The notes under the pieces: generated by a model | Told to the model about the DNA's origin: nothing | Seen by the model: the letters and a program-made list of their open reading frames with translations, nothing else | Database searches by the model: none | Shown: piece by piece, positions 53,684 to 63,299 of the stretch | Layout: each line of letters begins with the position of its first letter | Numbering within the stretch: position 1 is the stretch's first letter | Source: Bradyrhizobium sp. PSBB068 | Lineage (GTDB): Bacteria; Pseudomonadota; Alphaproteobacteria; Rhizobiales; Xanthobacteraceae | Assembly (NCBI GenBank): GCA_016839165.1 | Contig: CP069300.1 | Span: forward strand, 3,038,001-3,102,000 | Length of the DNA stretch: 64,000 bases | Reading direction: 5' to 3' | Program-made: the position numbers and the translations under genes

Positions 53684-54316
53684 TCAAGTTCGCCACCGCG
53701 CGCAGAACGCTTCGACATCGCCGGACTGAAACTCCGGCAGGCGCTCCCAGATGGTTTCCGGCGGCCAGTTCCACCAGGCGATCTGCGACAGCTCGGCCGC
53801 GATCTTGCGGCTGAACCGCTCCTTGATCGGCCGGGCCGGCACGCCGCCCACGATGGTGTAGGCGGCGACGTCGCGCGAGACCACCGCGCCGGCCGCCAGC
53901 ACCGCGCCGTCGCCGACGGTGACGCCGGGCAGCACGATCACACCATGGCCGATCCAGACGTCGTTTCCGATCACGACGCGATCTGCGCGTCTGTTCTTGA
54001 AGAAGTCATGATCGCGCTCGGCGGTGTCCGTGTAATATTCCGGACAATAGGTGAAGCGATGCTGGGAAGGGCGCTCGAGCGGATGATTGGGCGCGCCGAT
54101 CCGGACCTGCGCCGCGATCGCACAGAAGCGGCCGATCACGGCGTCCGCGACCATGCAGCCGCTGCCGAGATAGGAGTAATCGCCGAGCTCGGTGTATTCG
54201 ATTGCGGTGTCGCCGAGCACTTCACAGCAACGCCCGACCTTGACCTCCCGCAGCTTGACCGTCGGCTCGATGACGGTTTCGGCAATCTTGGGGCGGGAAG
54301 GCTTCGGATCGGCCAT
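53684..54316 (-). CDS. Hexapeptide-repeat (LbetaH) acetyltransferase
   Basis: A 210-residue left-handed beta-helix protein of the XAT/CatB type. Repeats of the form [20 protein letters not shown] and [51 protein letters not shown] are clear, with the conserved His in GAPNHP-like stretch. It is trimeric in known cases. The acceptor may be an antibiotic, a sugar or a phosphonate-linked compound. The ATG at 54316 has GAGGA before it. It ends two bases beyond the stop of the convergent ABC-F gene. Confidence 0.88.
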   Translation of the reverse strand: MADPKPSRPKIAETVIEPTVKLREVKVGRCCEVLGDTAIEYTELGDYSYLGSGCMVADAVIGRFCAIAAQVRIGAPNHPLERPSQHRFTYCPEYYTDTAERDHDFFKNRRADRVVIGNDVWIGHGVIVLPGVTVGDGAVLAAGAVVSRDVAAYTIVGGVPARPIKERFSRKIAAELSQIAWWNWPPETIWERLPEFQSGDVEAFCARWRT

Positions 54317-54589
54317 GAATCTGTCCTCGATGCGGCGGGCCGTTTCAGTCGCACGATTTCTATTACGGCGAGATGACAGGAGAAGAGAGCAGGCACCTGC
54401 TGTCTGGTTTTTCAGTGCGTCGCCTGCGGCAATCGCCCGCACCATCGCGTCCTTAAGCACCGCGCTGTTGGCAGGGTTCGACTGGCGCTTTCAGCGATGC
54501 AAAGCAGCATGGCACGCTGCGTGCTGCTCGGCTTGTGAGGCCAGGCGTCGCCCGCTACGCTTGAACAAAAAAGCGGGAGCGAGACGGCC

Positions 54590-55465
54590 ATGAAGCAGAT
54601 CAGGATCGGCGACATCACGATCGACGCGGTGATCGAGCGCGAAGGACCGTGGCGGCGGCCGCAGGACTTCTTCCCGACCTATGACGACGCCGTGTTCAAG
54701 CATCACCTGAAAACGATGGAGCCCGAAGTCTTCGATGCCGCCCGCGGCATGATGGTGATCACCTACCAGACCTTCGTGGTGCGGACGCCGCGCTACACCA
54801 TCCTGGTCGACACCTGCACCGGCGAGGACAAGGGGCACCCGCCGCCGTTCGACTTTCCGGGCAAGGAGCGCTGGCGCAACGAGCTGTTCGCGCTCGGCAT
54901 CTCCTATGAGCAGATCGACTACGTGTTCTGCACCCATCTGCATATCGACCACACCGGCTGGAACACCACGCTGCGCGACGGACGCTGGGTGCCGACCTTC
55001 CCGAACGCGAAATACGTCTTCCACAAGGGCGAGTATGCGGCCTGGGAGGCCGAGAACGCCAGGGGCGCCAATCCACCCGGCACGGTGTTTCGCGACAATT
55101 GCCTGCCGATCGTCGAGGCCGGGCAGGCGCTCCTGGTCGACGACGACTATGCGCTCGACGATACCGTGACGCTGACGCCGACGCCGGGCCATTCGCCCTG
55201 TCATTGCTGCGTCAACATTGTCTCGAAGGGGCAGCGCGCGGTGGTCGCGGGCGACCTGATGCACCACGCGATCCAGTGCCGCGAGCCGGAGTGGTCGGCG
55301 AAGCCGGATTGGGATCCGAAGCAATCGGCGGTGTCGCGGCGGAAATTCTTTGCCTCCGTCGCCGGGACCGACACGCTGATCCTGCCGATCCATTTTCCTT
55401 CCCCGACCGTCGGCCTGATCAAGGCGGACGGCGACCGCTTCGACTACCGCTTCAAGCGGGAGTAG
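54590..55465 (+). CDS. Metallo-beta-lactamase-fold hydrolase
   Basis: A 291-residue MBL-fold protein. The metal site is complete: FCTHLHIDHTGWNTT (HxHxDH), PTPGHSPCHCCVNI (third His), VVAGDLMHHA (bridging Asp) and the end LPIHFPSPTVG (last His). No signal peptide. The group with GDITIDAVIE at the N-terminus includes quorum-lactonase-like and phosphodiesterase-like enzymes; the substrate is not known. GGGAGCGAG lies before the ATG. The 273 bases upstream hold no gene. Confidence 0.9.
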   Translation: MKQIRIGDITIDAVIEREGPWRRPQDFFPTYDDAVFKHHLKTMEPEVFDAARGMMVITYQTFVVRTPRYTILVDTCTGEDKGHPPPFDFPGKERWRNELFALGISYEQIDYVFCTHLHIDHTGWNTTLRDGRWVPTFPNAKYVFHKGEYAAWEAENARGANPPGTVFRDNCLPIVEAGQALLVDDDYALDDTVTLTPTPGHSPCHCCVNIVSKGQRAVVAGDLMHHAIQCREPEWSAKPDWDPKQSAVSRRKFFASVAGTDTLILPIHFPSPTVGLIKADGDRFDYRFKRE

Positions 55466-55489
55466 GCGTCGCGAACGTTCGGGGCAGCG

Positions 55490-56233
55490 TCACCCGGACC
55501 GCGCCTGCGCATCGTCGATCGTGGCTGGCGGGTTTGCGGGGGCGCGGGCAGTGCTGGCGTCGATGGCGGCGCGGATTGCATGCTGGATGCCGGGGCGTGC
55601 CAGCTTGAGTAGCCGGGCCTGCTGGCGCGGCGTGGATCGCATCACGAGGTCGGCAAGAACGCGGTCAGGCAGGTCCTTGCGCGCTATCAACGCGCCCGCC
55701 ATGCCCTCGTCGCGTTCGGCGGCATCGACCATCATGGCAAGGCCTGCGCTGGTCATATCAGCGCCGGGGTTGCTCGCGAGCACGCGAAGCACACTGCTGT
55801 CGCCACGCATCAGCAGAATATCCGTGAGCTCCTGGCTCACGGCCTTGCGCCCTGCGATCGCGCCGAGGTGTCCCTCGGCCCGCATCCAGGCAATGTCGAT
55901 CAGATCAGACTCCGGAATGCATTCGCATCTCCGCAGGATCGGAGCGGCAACGTCGGCGTCGTCATGGTTGGCGAGGCGACGTGCGAGTTCCCGCGGCACC
56001 AGATGCAGGTCGGCGAGGGAGCGGCTGAGTGTGGTCAGGGTCCGCAGCTCGACGCTCTCGGTCAGGCGGATCAGGATATCGTCGAACACCTCGACGTGGC
56101 GCGCACCGAGGCGATGTGCGTCCTCGAGAAACAGCCCAGCCACCTCCTGCAGCATCCGCGTGCGCAGGTCAGGGGAGCCGGTTTTCAAGACGTGGTCGAG
56201 CTTGGCAATCAGATCGGAGGCAATAACTGTCAT
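55490..56233 (-). CDS. DUF2336 domain protein
   Basis: A 247-residue all-helical protein in HEAT-like repeats: DLRTRMLQEVAGLFLEDAHR, HVEVFDDILIRLTESVELRT, LARRLANHDDADVAAPILRR, DLIDIAWMRAEGHLGAIAGR. This is the DUF2336 family of alphaproteobacteria. Molecular function is unknown. The last 30 residues are Ala/Pro-rich. It converges on the MBL-fold gene. Confidence 0.85.
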   Translation of the reverse strand: MTVIASDLIAKLDHVLKTGSPDLRTRMLQEVAGLFLEDAHRLGARHVEVFDDILIRLTESVELRTLTTLSRSLADLHLVPRELARRLANHDDADVAAPILRRCECIPESDLIDIAWMRAEGHLGAIAGRKAVSQELTDILLMRGDSSVLRVLASNPGADMTSAGLAMMVDAAERDEGMAGALIARKDLPDRVLADLVMRSTPRQQARLLKLARPGIQHAIRAAIDASTARAPANPPATIDDAQARSG

Positions 56234-56545
56234 GGCGGTCCTAAAATGTTCCGCGACAAGGGAACGTCATTGTTCCCGACGCCAATCTGCTCCCCGAATC
56301 TCCAATAGGGGTATAGAATCTGAGGGATGGCTGGTCTCGACGGTGGATATCCCGGCAAACACTATCGAAATTCGGCAGCGACGATACTTGCCTGCTGGTC
56401 CAGCGCGACCAATGGCCCGCATTTTTCCCGATTGAAATCGTCAGACGATTCGCATTTGCTGCATGGACATTATCGATAACGCCGGCGCGCCGGTCGCGGC
56501 GTGGTGCAAGATATTTCGAGAAGAACATTTCATGGGAGCGGTCAT
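56234..56545. other. 312-base divergent promoter region
   Basis: No gene is seen; a 119-codon minus frame across it has no ribosome-binding site or family. The sequence is lower in GC and must carry promoters for the DUF2336 gene and the AraC gene. Two copies of CAAACACTATCG-like and GACGATACTT-like AT-richer boxes occur near 56355-56390 but I cannot assign them. Confidence 0.4.
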
Positions 56546-57505
56546 TTGACGGCGCCGTTGCTGGTGCCGAGAGTCTTTCGTTTTGACGATGTTGACGCAT
56601 TCCGGAGTTCGATCCGAAATCTGGATGTCGATTTCACGCCACTTGCGCGGAAGATTTCGGCCGAGCAGGTCATCCTGAGCTTGCCGGGATGCGAGCTCAA
56701 CTACACGCAGTCGTTTCCGCGGATCGTCGATGCCCAGCTTGCGCCGCGTACGACCGCGATCGGCTTCACGATGGACGACGGCGTGCCGATGCGCTTCAAC
56801 GGCGTCGAGCGCGACCGCGCGGTGATCGTGCTCGGCGGCAGCGGCGCGTTCTACACGTCCGTCGAGGAGACACCCCGCCGGTACGCCTCGGTGATGTTCA
56901 CGCCCGAGATCCTTGACCGCGGTTGGCCGAACCCCGGTCTCCATTTCAGCATTCACGAAATCTCACAACGCGCGCAGGATCTGCTGCGTGAACTTGTGAG
57001 GCAGGCGTTGCTCGTGACGTCGGACCAGGTGACGATAGCCGAGTTCGCCACGGGTGCATCGATCAAGGAGACGCTGCTTGCGGCGATCGACAACGCGTTC
57101 GCCGAAATCGTGCCGGCCAGATGGGCGACGCGCGCCAACACGACGCGCCAGTTCAAGGTGTTCAACGACGCGCGCGCCATTCTCGCCGGCGACGTCGCGC
57201 ATCCGATCTATAGCGGCGAACTCGCCAACCAGATCGGCGTCTCGGTGCGCACGCTGCACGACGCCATCCAGCGCTACCGCGGCGTCAGCCTGCATCGCTA
57301 TCTGCGGCTGCGCCGGCTGTGGCTGGTGCGCAAGCAACTGCTCGCCGGCGCGCCTAGCGTCAAGGCCTGTGCGCTGGCTTACGGGTTCTGGCACCTCAGC
57401 GACTTCTCGCGGAGCTACCGGTCGCAGTTCGGCGAAGCGCCGTCGGAGACGCTAGCGGCCTCCCGCGCGCGCCCCGATTCGTCATCGGGCAGACACGAAT
57501 CGTAA
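56546..57505 (+). CDS. AraC family transcriptional regulator
   Basis: A 319-residue regulator. The C-terminal AraC domain has two helix-turn-helix units: ELANQIGVSVRTLHDAIQRY and ACALAYGFWHLSDFSRSYRS, with LHRYLRLRRLWLVRKQLL between them. The N-terminal 200 residues are an unknown sensor, perhaps cupin-like (VDFTPLARKISAEQVILSLP). The TTG at 56546 has GGGAG seven bases before it and is preferred over a GTG at 56501. It is divergent from DUF2336 and 70 bases upstream of the PilZ gene. Confidence 0.85.
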   Translation: MTAPLLVPRVFRFDDVDAFRSSIRNLDVDFTPLARKISAEQVILSLPGCELNYTQSFPRIVDAQLAPRTTAIGFTMDDGVPMRFNGVERDRAVIVLGGSGAFYTSVEETPRRYASVMFTPEILDRGWPNPGLHFSIHEISQRAQDLLRELVRQALLVTSDQVTIAEFATGASIKETLLAAIDNAFAEIVPARWATRANTTRQFKVFNDARAILAGDVAHPIYSGELANQIGVSVRTLHDAIQRYRGVSLHRYLRLRRLWLVRKQLLAGAPSVKACALAYGFWHLSDFSRSYRSQFGEAPSETLAASRARPDSSSGRHES

Positions 57506-57575
57506 CAATCCGTCTGAACGGAATCTTAACGTGGGCCGGGGAATCTGTCGGTACGATTCCACCAGAGGCGGCCTG

Positions 57576-57821
57576 ATGCATCCCCGGCGATTTGCGCGTG
57601 TTCGACCGTCGGGTTGCGTCTCCAGTGTGGTCAAGCTCCAGCTGGACCCGAAGACGCCGCTGATCGAATGCCGCCTGGTCGACTATTCCGCCGGCGGGGC
57701 CTGCCTGGAGTTCTCCAAGCCGATCCAGCTGCCGGAGCGTTTCGAGATGTTCCACGGCAACACCCGGAAGCGTTGCCGGCGGGTCTGGACCAGGGGCGTC
57801 AGGGTCGGCGTCTCGTTCTGA
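57576..57821 (+). CDS. PilZ domain protein (c-di-GMP binding)
   Basis: An 81-residue single PilZ domain. The c-di-GMP motifs are visible: RRFARVRP (the RxxxR part) at residues 4-11 and DYSAGGACLEFS ((D/N)xSxxG). The ATG at 57576 has GAGGCGG just upstream. The domain is shortened at the end (EMFHGNTRKRCRRVWTRGVR), as in many small alphaproteobacterial PilZ proteins. A likely role is to link c-di-GMP to motility or surface polysaccharides. Confidence 0.88.
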   Translation: MHPRRFARVRPSGCVSSVVKLQLDPKTPLIECRLVDYSAGGACLEFSKPIQLPERFEMFHGNTRKRCRRVWTRGVRVGVSF

Positions 57822-57864
57822 GGACCCCGGGCCTTCGCCGACAACGTACGGCCACCCACCAATA

Positions 57865-57897
57865 ATCATCGGGTCGCGCCCGGCGCGACCCGATGAT
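57865..57897. terminator. Perfect 14-base hairpin between PilZ and PsiF genes
   Basis: ATCATCGGGTCGCG (57865-57878) and CGCGACCCGATGAT (57884-57897) are exact reverse complements with loop CCCGG. It lies between convergent genes, 43 bases after the PilZ stop and 38 bases after the opposite stop, so it can serve both. No long T-run is present on either side. Confidence 0.7.
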
Positions 57898-57935
57898 CTG
57901 TCCCGATTGAGGGGAGAAACGCGCCGGCGAGCGGC

Positions 57936-58184
57936 TCAGGCGCCGCTCTGGCACTTCTTCATGAACGAGGTCTTGGCCGCGCCGGCGAGCTTCTTGCCGT
58001 CGGAGCCGACCGCCTTGGTCTCGCAGGCGTCGGTCGTGCACTTCTTCATGAACGAGGTCTTGGCCGCGCCGGCCAGCGGCTTGCCGTCCTTGCCGACGGC
58101 TTTCGTCTCGCAGGAGGCGTCCTGCGCAAATGCCGAACCGGCGGCAAAGGTCGCGATCACGGCCGCCAAGAAAATCCGCTTCAT
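57936..58184 (-). CDS. PsiF-repeat exported protein
   Basis: An 82-residue exported protein of the PsiF repeat family. A signal peptide (MKRIFLAAVIATFAAGSAFA) is followed by two near-identical units of about 27 residues, each CETKAVGxDGKxLAGAAKTS then FMKKC, so each unit has two Cys and probably one disulfide. E. coli PsiF is phosphate-starvation induced; a Pho box was not found here. GGGAGAAC lies before the ATG. Confidence 0.9.
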   Translation of the reverse strand: MKRIFLAAVIATFAAGSAFAQDASCETKAVGKDGKPLAGAAKTSFMKKCTTDACETKAVGSDGKKLAGAAKTSFMKKCQSGA

Positions 58185-58333
58185 CTGGGTTCTCCCTAAA
58201 CCAAATCAGGGCCGAATTGGATATCGGATTCTTGGCCCGATCAAGTTCCCACAGCCGATTTTGTCTATAAAATACCCGGATAGCCGCGGAAAAATTCCGT
58301 GTGCGGCGCGGAACAAAGTGGGGGAAACGCGGA

Positions 58334-59011
58334 ATGGAATTCGAGACGCTGGTACAGACACGCAAAAGCGTGCGCGGGTTCAAGAAGCAGCCGGTGTCCC
58401 GGGCGACCATCGAGGAGATCATCGAGGTGGCCAAGCGGGCGCCGTCCTCGATGAACACCCAGCCCTGGCACGTCCACGTCCTGACCGGGGCGCCGCTGGA
58501 GGAAGTGCGCCGCCGCAACATGGAGGAGATGGTCGCCGGCGCCAAGGCCAAGCGCGACATCGTCAGCCATGGCGAATACCAGGGCGTGCACCGCGGTCGC
58601 CAGGTCGACATCGCCAAGAAGCTGTTTGGCGCCATGGGGATTGCCCGCGACGACAAGCCGATGCGGCAGGATTGGGTGCTGCGCGGCTTCCGCCAGTTCG
58701 ACGCCCCGGTCTCGCTGGTCCTGGCCTACGACCGGATCCTCGATCCCGGCGCGGTCTGCCATTTCGATCTCGGCGCGCTCTGCTACGGCATCGTGCTGGC
58801 GGCCTGGGATCGCGGCCTCGGCAGCGTGATCAACGGCCAGGGCATCATGCGCTCCGACATCGTGCGCGAAGTCGCCAATATCCCCGAAGACCAGGTGATC
58901 ATGACCTGCGTTGCGATGGGCTACCCCGACGACAGTTTCGCCGCCAATGCGGTGCGGTCGGACCGCGAGGCCAACAGCGACTTCGTCCGTTATGTCGGCT
59001 TTGCCGAGTAG
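58334..59011 (+). CDS. Nitroreductase family FMN oxidoreductase
   Basis: A 225-residue FMN enzyme. The FMN-binding motif RKSVRGFKKQPVSRATIEEI is at the N-terminus, PSSMNTQPWHVHVLTG follows, and near the C-terminus GLGSVINGQGIMRSDIVREV and VAMGYPDDSFAANAV. It probably reduces nitro groups, quinones or flavins with NAD(P)H as a dimer. The ATG at 58334 follows GGGGGAA by eight bases, which decides it over an upstream start. Confidence 0.9.
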   Translation: MEFETLVQTRKSVRGFKKQPVSRATIEEIIEVAKRAPSSMNTQPWHVHVLTGAPLEEVRRRNMEEMVAGAKAKRDIVSHGEYQGVHRGRQVDIAKKLFGAMGIARDDKPMRQDWVLRGFRQFDAPVSLVLAYDRILDPGAVCHFDLGALCYGIVLAAWDRGLGSVINGQGIMRSDIVREVANIPEDQVIMTCVAMGYPDDSFAANAVRSDREANSDFVRYVGFAE

Positions 59012-59107
59012 AGCGTTTTCGGGCGAAGTGGATATCGGTTCGCGTGAAGAAAACGCGTCAAGACAAGAACCGAGAGTCCCGTTCCGATTCCATCGGAACG
59101 GGGCTCT
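59012..59107. repeat. Dispersed rhizobial repeat with terminal hairpin, copy C
   Basis: Begins GAGCGTTTTCGGGCGAAGTG, continues with GATATCGGTTCGCGTGAAGA and ends in a strong hairpin: AGAGTCCCGTTCCGAT (59073-59088) pairs with ATCGGAACGGGGCTCT (59092-59107), three-base loop. I recognise this as a frequent Bradyrhizobium intergenic element. It starts directly after the nitroreductase stop and probably ends its transcript. Confidence 0.85.
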
Positions 59108-59282
59108 AGCCGCGAACTGTTCGCGCGATTTCGCTGCTACTCACCGCGTCGCGGGATATTGAATTCCGCACCATGAAACCCTCGCGCGACGGTGAGCGTG
59201 AGCGCGCGTTTCGACTATTCTTGCCGACAAAAAATGCGCTACTGGTTTTGTGAAGCGAAACAGCACAGGTGAGGAATCCCAG

Positions 59283-60446
59283 ATGAGCGATGACGAACAG
59301 ACAGCCATGATCCGCGAGACCGTCGCGAAGTTCGTCGATCGCGAGCTGATCCCGCTCGAGCCGCAATATCTGAAATCGAAACTGCCCGGCAGCGATCATC
59401 CCGAACTCACCTCGGAGCAGCGCAAGCGGCTGCGCGACGTCTCCAAGGAGCTCGGGCTCTGGGGCCTCGATGCACCGGAGGATCTCGGCGGTCATGATTT
59501 GCCGACGCGCACGATGGCGGCGGTGCATGAGGAGCTCGGCCGCAGCTGCGTGCCGTTCGTGCTGCCGCCGGATTCGCCGAACCTGCGCATGCTGCAGGCG
59601 GTCGGCACCGAGGCGCAGAAGAAGAAATACATGCAGCCCTATATCGAGGGCCGGATGGTGTCGGCGATCGCGATCTCCGAGCCCGGCGCCGGCGGCGATC
59701 CCGCCGGCATGAAGACGCGCGCCGTGCTGGAGGGCGAGCAATGGGTGCTGAACGGCCGCAAGATCTGGATCAGCAATGCGCGCGCCGCCGATTTCATCAT
59801 CGTGATGGCGCGGATCGGCAACGACCAGCGCCAGGGCGGCATCACCTCCTTCATCGTCGAAAAGGGCACGGCGGGCTTCATCATCGAGCGCGAGATCCCG
59901 ATGGTCGGCGGCGGCTCGACCTATGAGATCGTGTTCGAGGATTGCCGCATCCCAAAGGACTCCGTGCTGGGCGAGGTCGGCAAGGGCTACGCGCCGATGC
60001 AGCTGCGCCTGCGCACGCGGCGGCTCGAGATGGGATCGACCTGTGTCGGCATCACCAAGCGCGCGCTCGACATGATGTGTGAGCACGCCAAGCAGCGCGA
60101 GACCTTCGGCGTCAGGCTCGCGGAGCGCCAGGCGATCCAGTGGTGGATCGCCGATATTTCCACGCGCATGCATGCCTGCCGGCTGATGGTGCGCGAGGCC
60201 GCCGACAAGACCGATCGCGGCGAGGATATCCGCCACGAGGCCTCGATGATCAAGGTGTTCGCGACGGAGATGGCCTATGACGCCTGCGACCACGCCATGC
60301 AGACGCTCGGCGCGCTCGGCGTGACGCTGGAGTTGCCGCTCAACGCGCTTTGGCAGAAGGCTCGCCTGATGCGGGTGTATGAAGGCCCGAGCGAAGTCCA
60401 TCGCCAGGCGATCGCCCGCCGCGTGCTCGGCCTGCGGGGAGGCTAG
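59283..60446 (+). CDS. Acyl-CoA dehydrogenase family protein
   Basis: A 387-residue FAD enzyme that desaturates acyl-CoA at C2-C3. Typical stretches are GGHDLPTRTMAAVHEELGRS, MVSAIAISEPGAGGDPAGMK, WVLNGRKIWISNARAADFI, RETFGVRLAERQAIQWWIAD and YEGPSEVHRQAIARRVLGLR at the end. The ATG at 59283 follows GAGGAAT by seven bases. Chain-length preference is not deducible. No other fatty-acid gene is adjacent. Confidence 0.95.
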   Translation: MSDDEQTAMIRETVAKFVDRELIPLEPQYLKSKLPGSDHPELTSEQRKRLRDVSKELGLWGLDAPEDLGGHDLPTRTMAAVHEELGRSCVPFVLPPDSPNLRMLQAVGTEAQKKKYMQPYIEGRMVSAIAISEPGAGGDPAGMKTRAVLEGEQWVLNGRKIWISNARAADFIIVMARIGNDQRQGGITSFIVEKGTAGFIIEREIPMVGGGSTYEIVFEDCRIPKDSVLGEVGKGYAPMQLRLRTRRLEMGSTCVGITKRALDMMCEHAKQRETFGVRLAERQAIQWWIADISTRMHACRLMVREAADKTDRGEDIRHEASMIKVFATEMAYDACDHAMQTLGALGVTLELPLNALWQKARLMRVYEGPSEVHRQAIARRVLGLRGG

Positions 60447-60492
60447 GGGCTAGCAGGCCCTCAAGCTCATGCCGTCATTGCGAGCGCAGAAT

Positions 60493-60576
60493 GTAGGATG
60501 GGTAGAGCGAAGCGAAACCCATCATCTCGCCGCGCCAGCGCAATTGATGGGTTTCGCTTCGCTCTACCCGTCCTAC
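60493..60576. repeat. Palindromic intergenic repeat (GTAGGATGGGTAGAGC type), copy 2
   Basis: Arms GTAGGATGGGTAGAGCGAAG and CTTCGCTCTACCCGTCCTAC pair with one mismatch, and AAACCCATCA pairs with TGATGGGTTT inside. The element matches the copy at 11900-11986 nearly base for base in the arms, with a different centre. It lies between the convergent acyl-CoA dehydrogenase and chemoreceptor genes and may end both. Confidence 0.88.
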
Positions 60577-60586
60577 GGATTTGCGA

Positions 60587-62668
60587 CTACGCCGCCCGGA
60601 CGTCTGACAGGAAGCGGTTGACCTGGCCGGCGAGGTCCTTGGATTGCGTCGAGAGTTGCTCGGCCGCGCCCAGCACCTGGGTTGCCGCCGCGCCCGTATC
60701 GTCGGCGGCGCGTTGCACGCCGGAGATGTTGGAGTTGACCTCCTGGGTGCCGCGCGCGGCTTCCTGCACGCTGCGCGAGATCTCCTTGGTCGCCGAGCCC
60801 TGTTCCTCGATCGCGGCCGCAATCGCGGTGCCGATCTGGTCGATCTCGGTGATGACGTCGACGACGTTCCTGATCGCGGTCACGGTCTCGTCGCTCGCGG
60901 TCTGGATCGCGGTGATCTGCTCGGAAATCTCGGTGGTGGCCTTGGCGGTCTGGCCGGCCAGCGATTTCACCTCCGAAGCGACGACGGCAAAGCCGCGACC
61001 GGCCTCGCCGGCGCGGGCCGCCTCGATGGTGGCGTTGAGCGCGAGCAGGTTGGTCTGCGCCGCGATGCTCTGGATCAGGGTCACGACGTCGCCGATCTTC
61101 TGAGCGCCCTCGGCCAGCGAGCGCGCGGTGTCGCCGGTGCGGCGGGCATGGTCGACGGCGCGCGCTGCGATCTCGGTCGAGGTCGCGACCTGGCGGGCGA
61201 TCTCCGAGATCGAGGAGGTCAGTTCCTCGGTCGCGCTCGCCACCGTCTGCACGTTGGTCGAGGTCTGATCCGACGCTGCGGCCACCACTGCGGCCTGGCG
61301 ATTGGTGGCGGATGCGGTGGCCGACATCGATTGCGCCGTGTCCTCCATGACAGATGACGCCGCGGACAATCCGCCGACCAGTTCGGTGACCTTGGCCTCG
61401 AAGGCGCGGGTCAGATCGTCGAGCGCGCGGGCGCGGCGCATCTTGACGTCGTTCTCGGCTTCCTTCTCGGTGGCGAGACGATCGGCTTCGATCTTGTTGT
61501 CCTTGAATACCTGCACCGCGGCGGCCATCGCGCCGATCTCGTCATTGCGCGCAGCGCCCGGGATGGCTTCGGCGACTTCGCCCGCGGCGAGACGCGACAT
61601 GCGGCCGGTGAGGGCGGCAATCGGGTTGAGGATACGGCGGCGAACCATCACGATGAGGCCGGCGCTGCCGGCGATCACCGCGAGCAGTCCGACCAACGCC
61701 ACCACAAAGCTGAAGCGCGCCGATGAATAGGCGGCGGCAAGGCCCTGCTCGGCATTCTCGTAGAACGCATCACGCACGGTGACGATGGAGGCGAGGCCGA
61801 ACTGGGACTCGGCATAGTAGGTCTCGACGTCCTGCTCGTACTTGCCCGAGGTTGCGCCTTCCTTGGCGAATTTCAGCGCCTTGCCGAAGCGTTCCACATA
61901 GTCGGCCTGCATCTTGCCGAGCGCCGTCATGACGTTCGCCGGTGTTGCGGGGTTGTTGCGCAGCTCCTGCAGCGTCGAGAGGATTTGCTGGGTACGGCCG
62001 GTAGAGCGATAGAGCTCCATTTTCTCGGGCTCGGTGGCGACGCGCTTGGCGCCGACCAGGGCCTTGTGCAGGCTGGCGTCGAGCCCGCCGATGTCGCGCA
62101 GCGTCCAGGCGACGTTGGCGTAGCTGGCCTGGCGGTAGGCATTGCCGTCGAGGCCTGCGAGGCGGCGCACCTGTTCGTCGAGCAGCGTGGTGACACCGGC
62201 ATTGAACACGGAATTGTCGGCGACGATCTTGGCGGCCGCCGGTTTGCGTGCGTCGAGGGGGCCTGCGATCGCCTTCTCGATCGCGTCGCGGAGTGCCGCG
62301 AACTTCGCCTTCAGCGCGTCGATCGCGCTCGCGACCGCTTCGCCATCGTCGAGCGCGCCGGGCAGCGCAGCGCGGACCTGATTGACCTTGGCGAGCGCAC
62401 CATCGGTCAGTTTGCGCAGCTTGTCGAGATCGCCGATCTGCTTCTGGTCGATCGCGCCGGTGCTGAACAGCAGGTTGGTGGACATGCCACGCTCGGAGTT
62501 CATGTAGCGCGGGATATCGCCGACGGCGCGGACGATCTCGAGCCGGCTCTGCGCGGTCGAGACCTTGTCCATGGTCTGGTACTTGGTGACCGCGACATAG
62601 GCCGCGAGCCCGCCGCCGACCGCGGACAACGAGACGATCGCGGCCGTCAGGAGAGTACCAATTTTCAT
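60587..62668 (-). CDS. Methyl-accepting chemotaxis protein
   Basis: A 693-residue chemoreceptor. An N-terminal transmembrane helix ([20 protein letters not shown]) is followed by a periplasmic helical sensor of about 280 residues, a second helix ([20 protein letters not shown]), a HAMP domain ([20 protein letters not shown]) and the cytoplasmic signalling hairpin with [20 protein letters not shown] and [20 protein letters not shown]. No CheR-docking pentapeptide at the C-terminus (FLSDVRAA). The ligand is unknown. The ATG at 62668 was chosen by the start of the first helix. Confidence 0.95.
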   Translation of the reverse strand: MKIGTLLTAAIVSLSAVGGGLAAYVAVTKYQTMDKVSTAQSRLEIVRAVGDIPRYMNSERGMSTNLLFSTGAIDQKQIGDLDKLRKLTDGALAKVNQVRAALPGALDDGEAVASAIDALKAKFAALRDAIEKAIAGPLDARKPAAAKIVADNSVFNAGVTTLLDEQVRRLAGLDGNAYRQASYANVAWTLRDIGGLDASLHKALVGAKRVATEPEKMELYRSTGRTQQILSTLQELRNNPATPANVMTALGKMQADYVERFGKALKFAKEGATSGKYEQDVETYYAESQFGLASIVTVRDAFYENAEQGLAAAYSSARFSFVVALVGLLAVIAGSAGLIVMVRRRILNPIAALTGRMSRLAAGEVAEAIPGAARNDEIGAMAAAVQVFKDNKIEADRLATEKEAENDVKMRRARALDDLTRAFEAKVTELVGGLSAASSVMEDTAQSMSATASATNRQAAVVAAASDQTSTNVQTVASATEELTSSISEIARQVATSTEIAARAVDHARRTGDTARSLAEGAQKIGDVVTLIQSIAAQTNLLALNATIEAARAGEAGRGFAVVASEVKSLAGQTAKATTEISEQITAIQTASDETVTAIRNVVDVITEIDQIGTAIAAAIEEQGSATKEISRSVQEAARGTQEVNSNISGVQRAADDTGAAATQVLGAAEQLSTQSKDLAGQVNRFLSDVRAA

Positions 62669-62854
62669 GGGATGCGCGCCATTTCTTGACGAGGGAGGGA
62701 GAGGCCTCAACCGTACCGGGTGCGCATTAAGCTTGGGTTTATGATACGGGGCCGCGGTGGTCCCAGCGGTCCCGATCATTTGAAACGCGCCGCACCGCCC
62801 CGATCGCGACAGGCCGGCAAGGCTCGGCCAGGGCAAAGGGCCAGGCGTGACGGT

Positions 62855-63106
62855 TCAGTGCTCGTCGTCGTCGGCGCCCTTGGTCGCTGCGCGGTGCTGG
62901 GTCGTGCCGCCCGAGCCCGCCTCGCCGCAGGGAAGCTGGTTCCAGGTGCCGTCAGGGGCTTGCTGATAGGCCTGGCAACCTGTCGGCGTGGCGGTGGTAG
63001 ACTTCTCGTCGGGCTTCTGCCGCTCGGCATTCTTGCCCAGCGCCGGTGTGGCGATGGCGGCAATGGCGGCGAGCGAGCCTGCAAAAAATAGCCTTGCGAT
63101 CGGCAT
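62855..63106 (-). CDS. Small exported hypothetical protein
   Basis: An 83-residue protein with a signal peptide (MPIARLFFAGSLAAIAAIAT, cleavage near PALGK). The mature part is polar (NAERQKPDEKSTTATPTGCQ, AYQQAPDGTWNQLPCGEAGS) with two Cys that could form a disulfide. AAGGAGAA lies six to seven bases before the ATG at 63106, which decides this start. I do not recognise a family. Confidence 0.65.
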   Translation of the reverse strand: MPIARLFFAGSLAAIAAIATPALGKNAERQKPDEKSTTATPTGCQAYQQAPDGTWNQLPCGEAGSGGTTQHRAATKGADDDEH

Positions 63107-63299
63107 GTCGGTTCTCCTTTCTCGAAGCGACGACATATCCAGAAAACAAATCTGGCGATTTTTGGCCACCGCGGCAGGCGTGCGACCAATTGCTTAACGC
63201 CGGGAAAATACGCGGGGGCGGCGGTTAACATCTGCGCGCCGGGTCTTCGCGCTAAGTCGCGCGACGGCCGTCGCAGGGCCATGCTAGGATCGGCGCATC

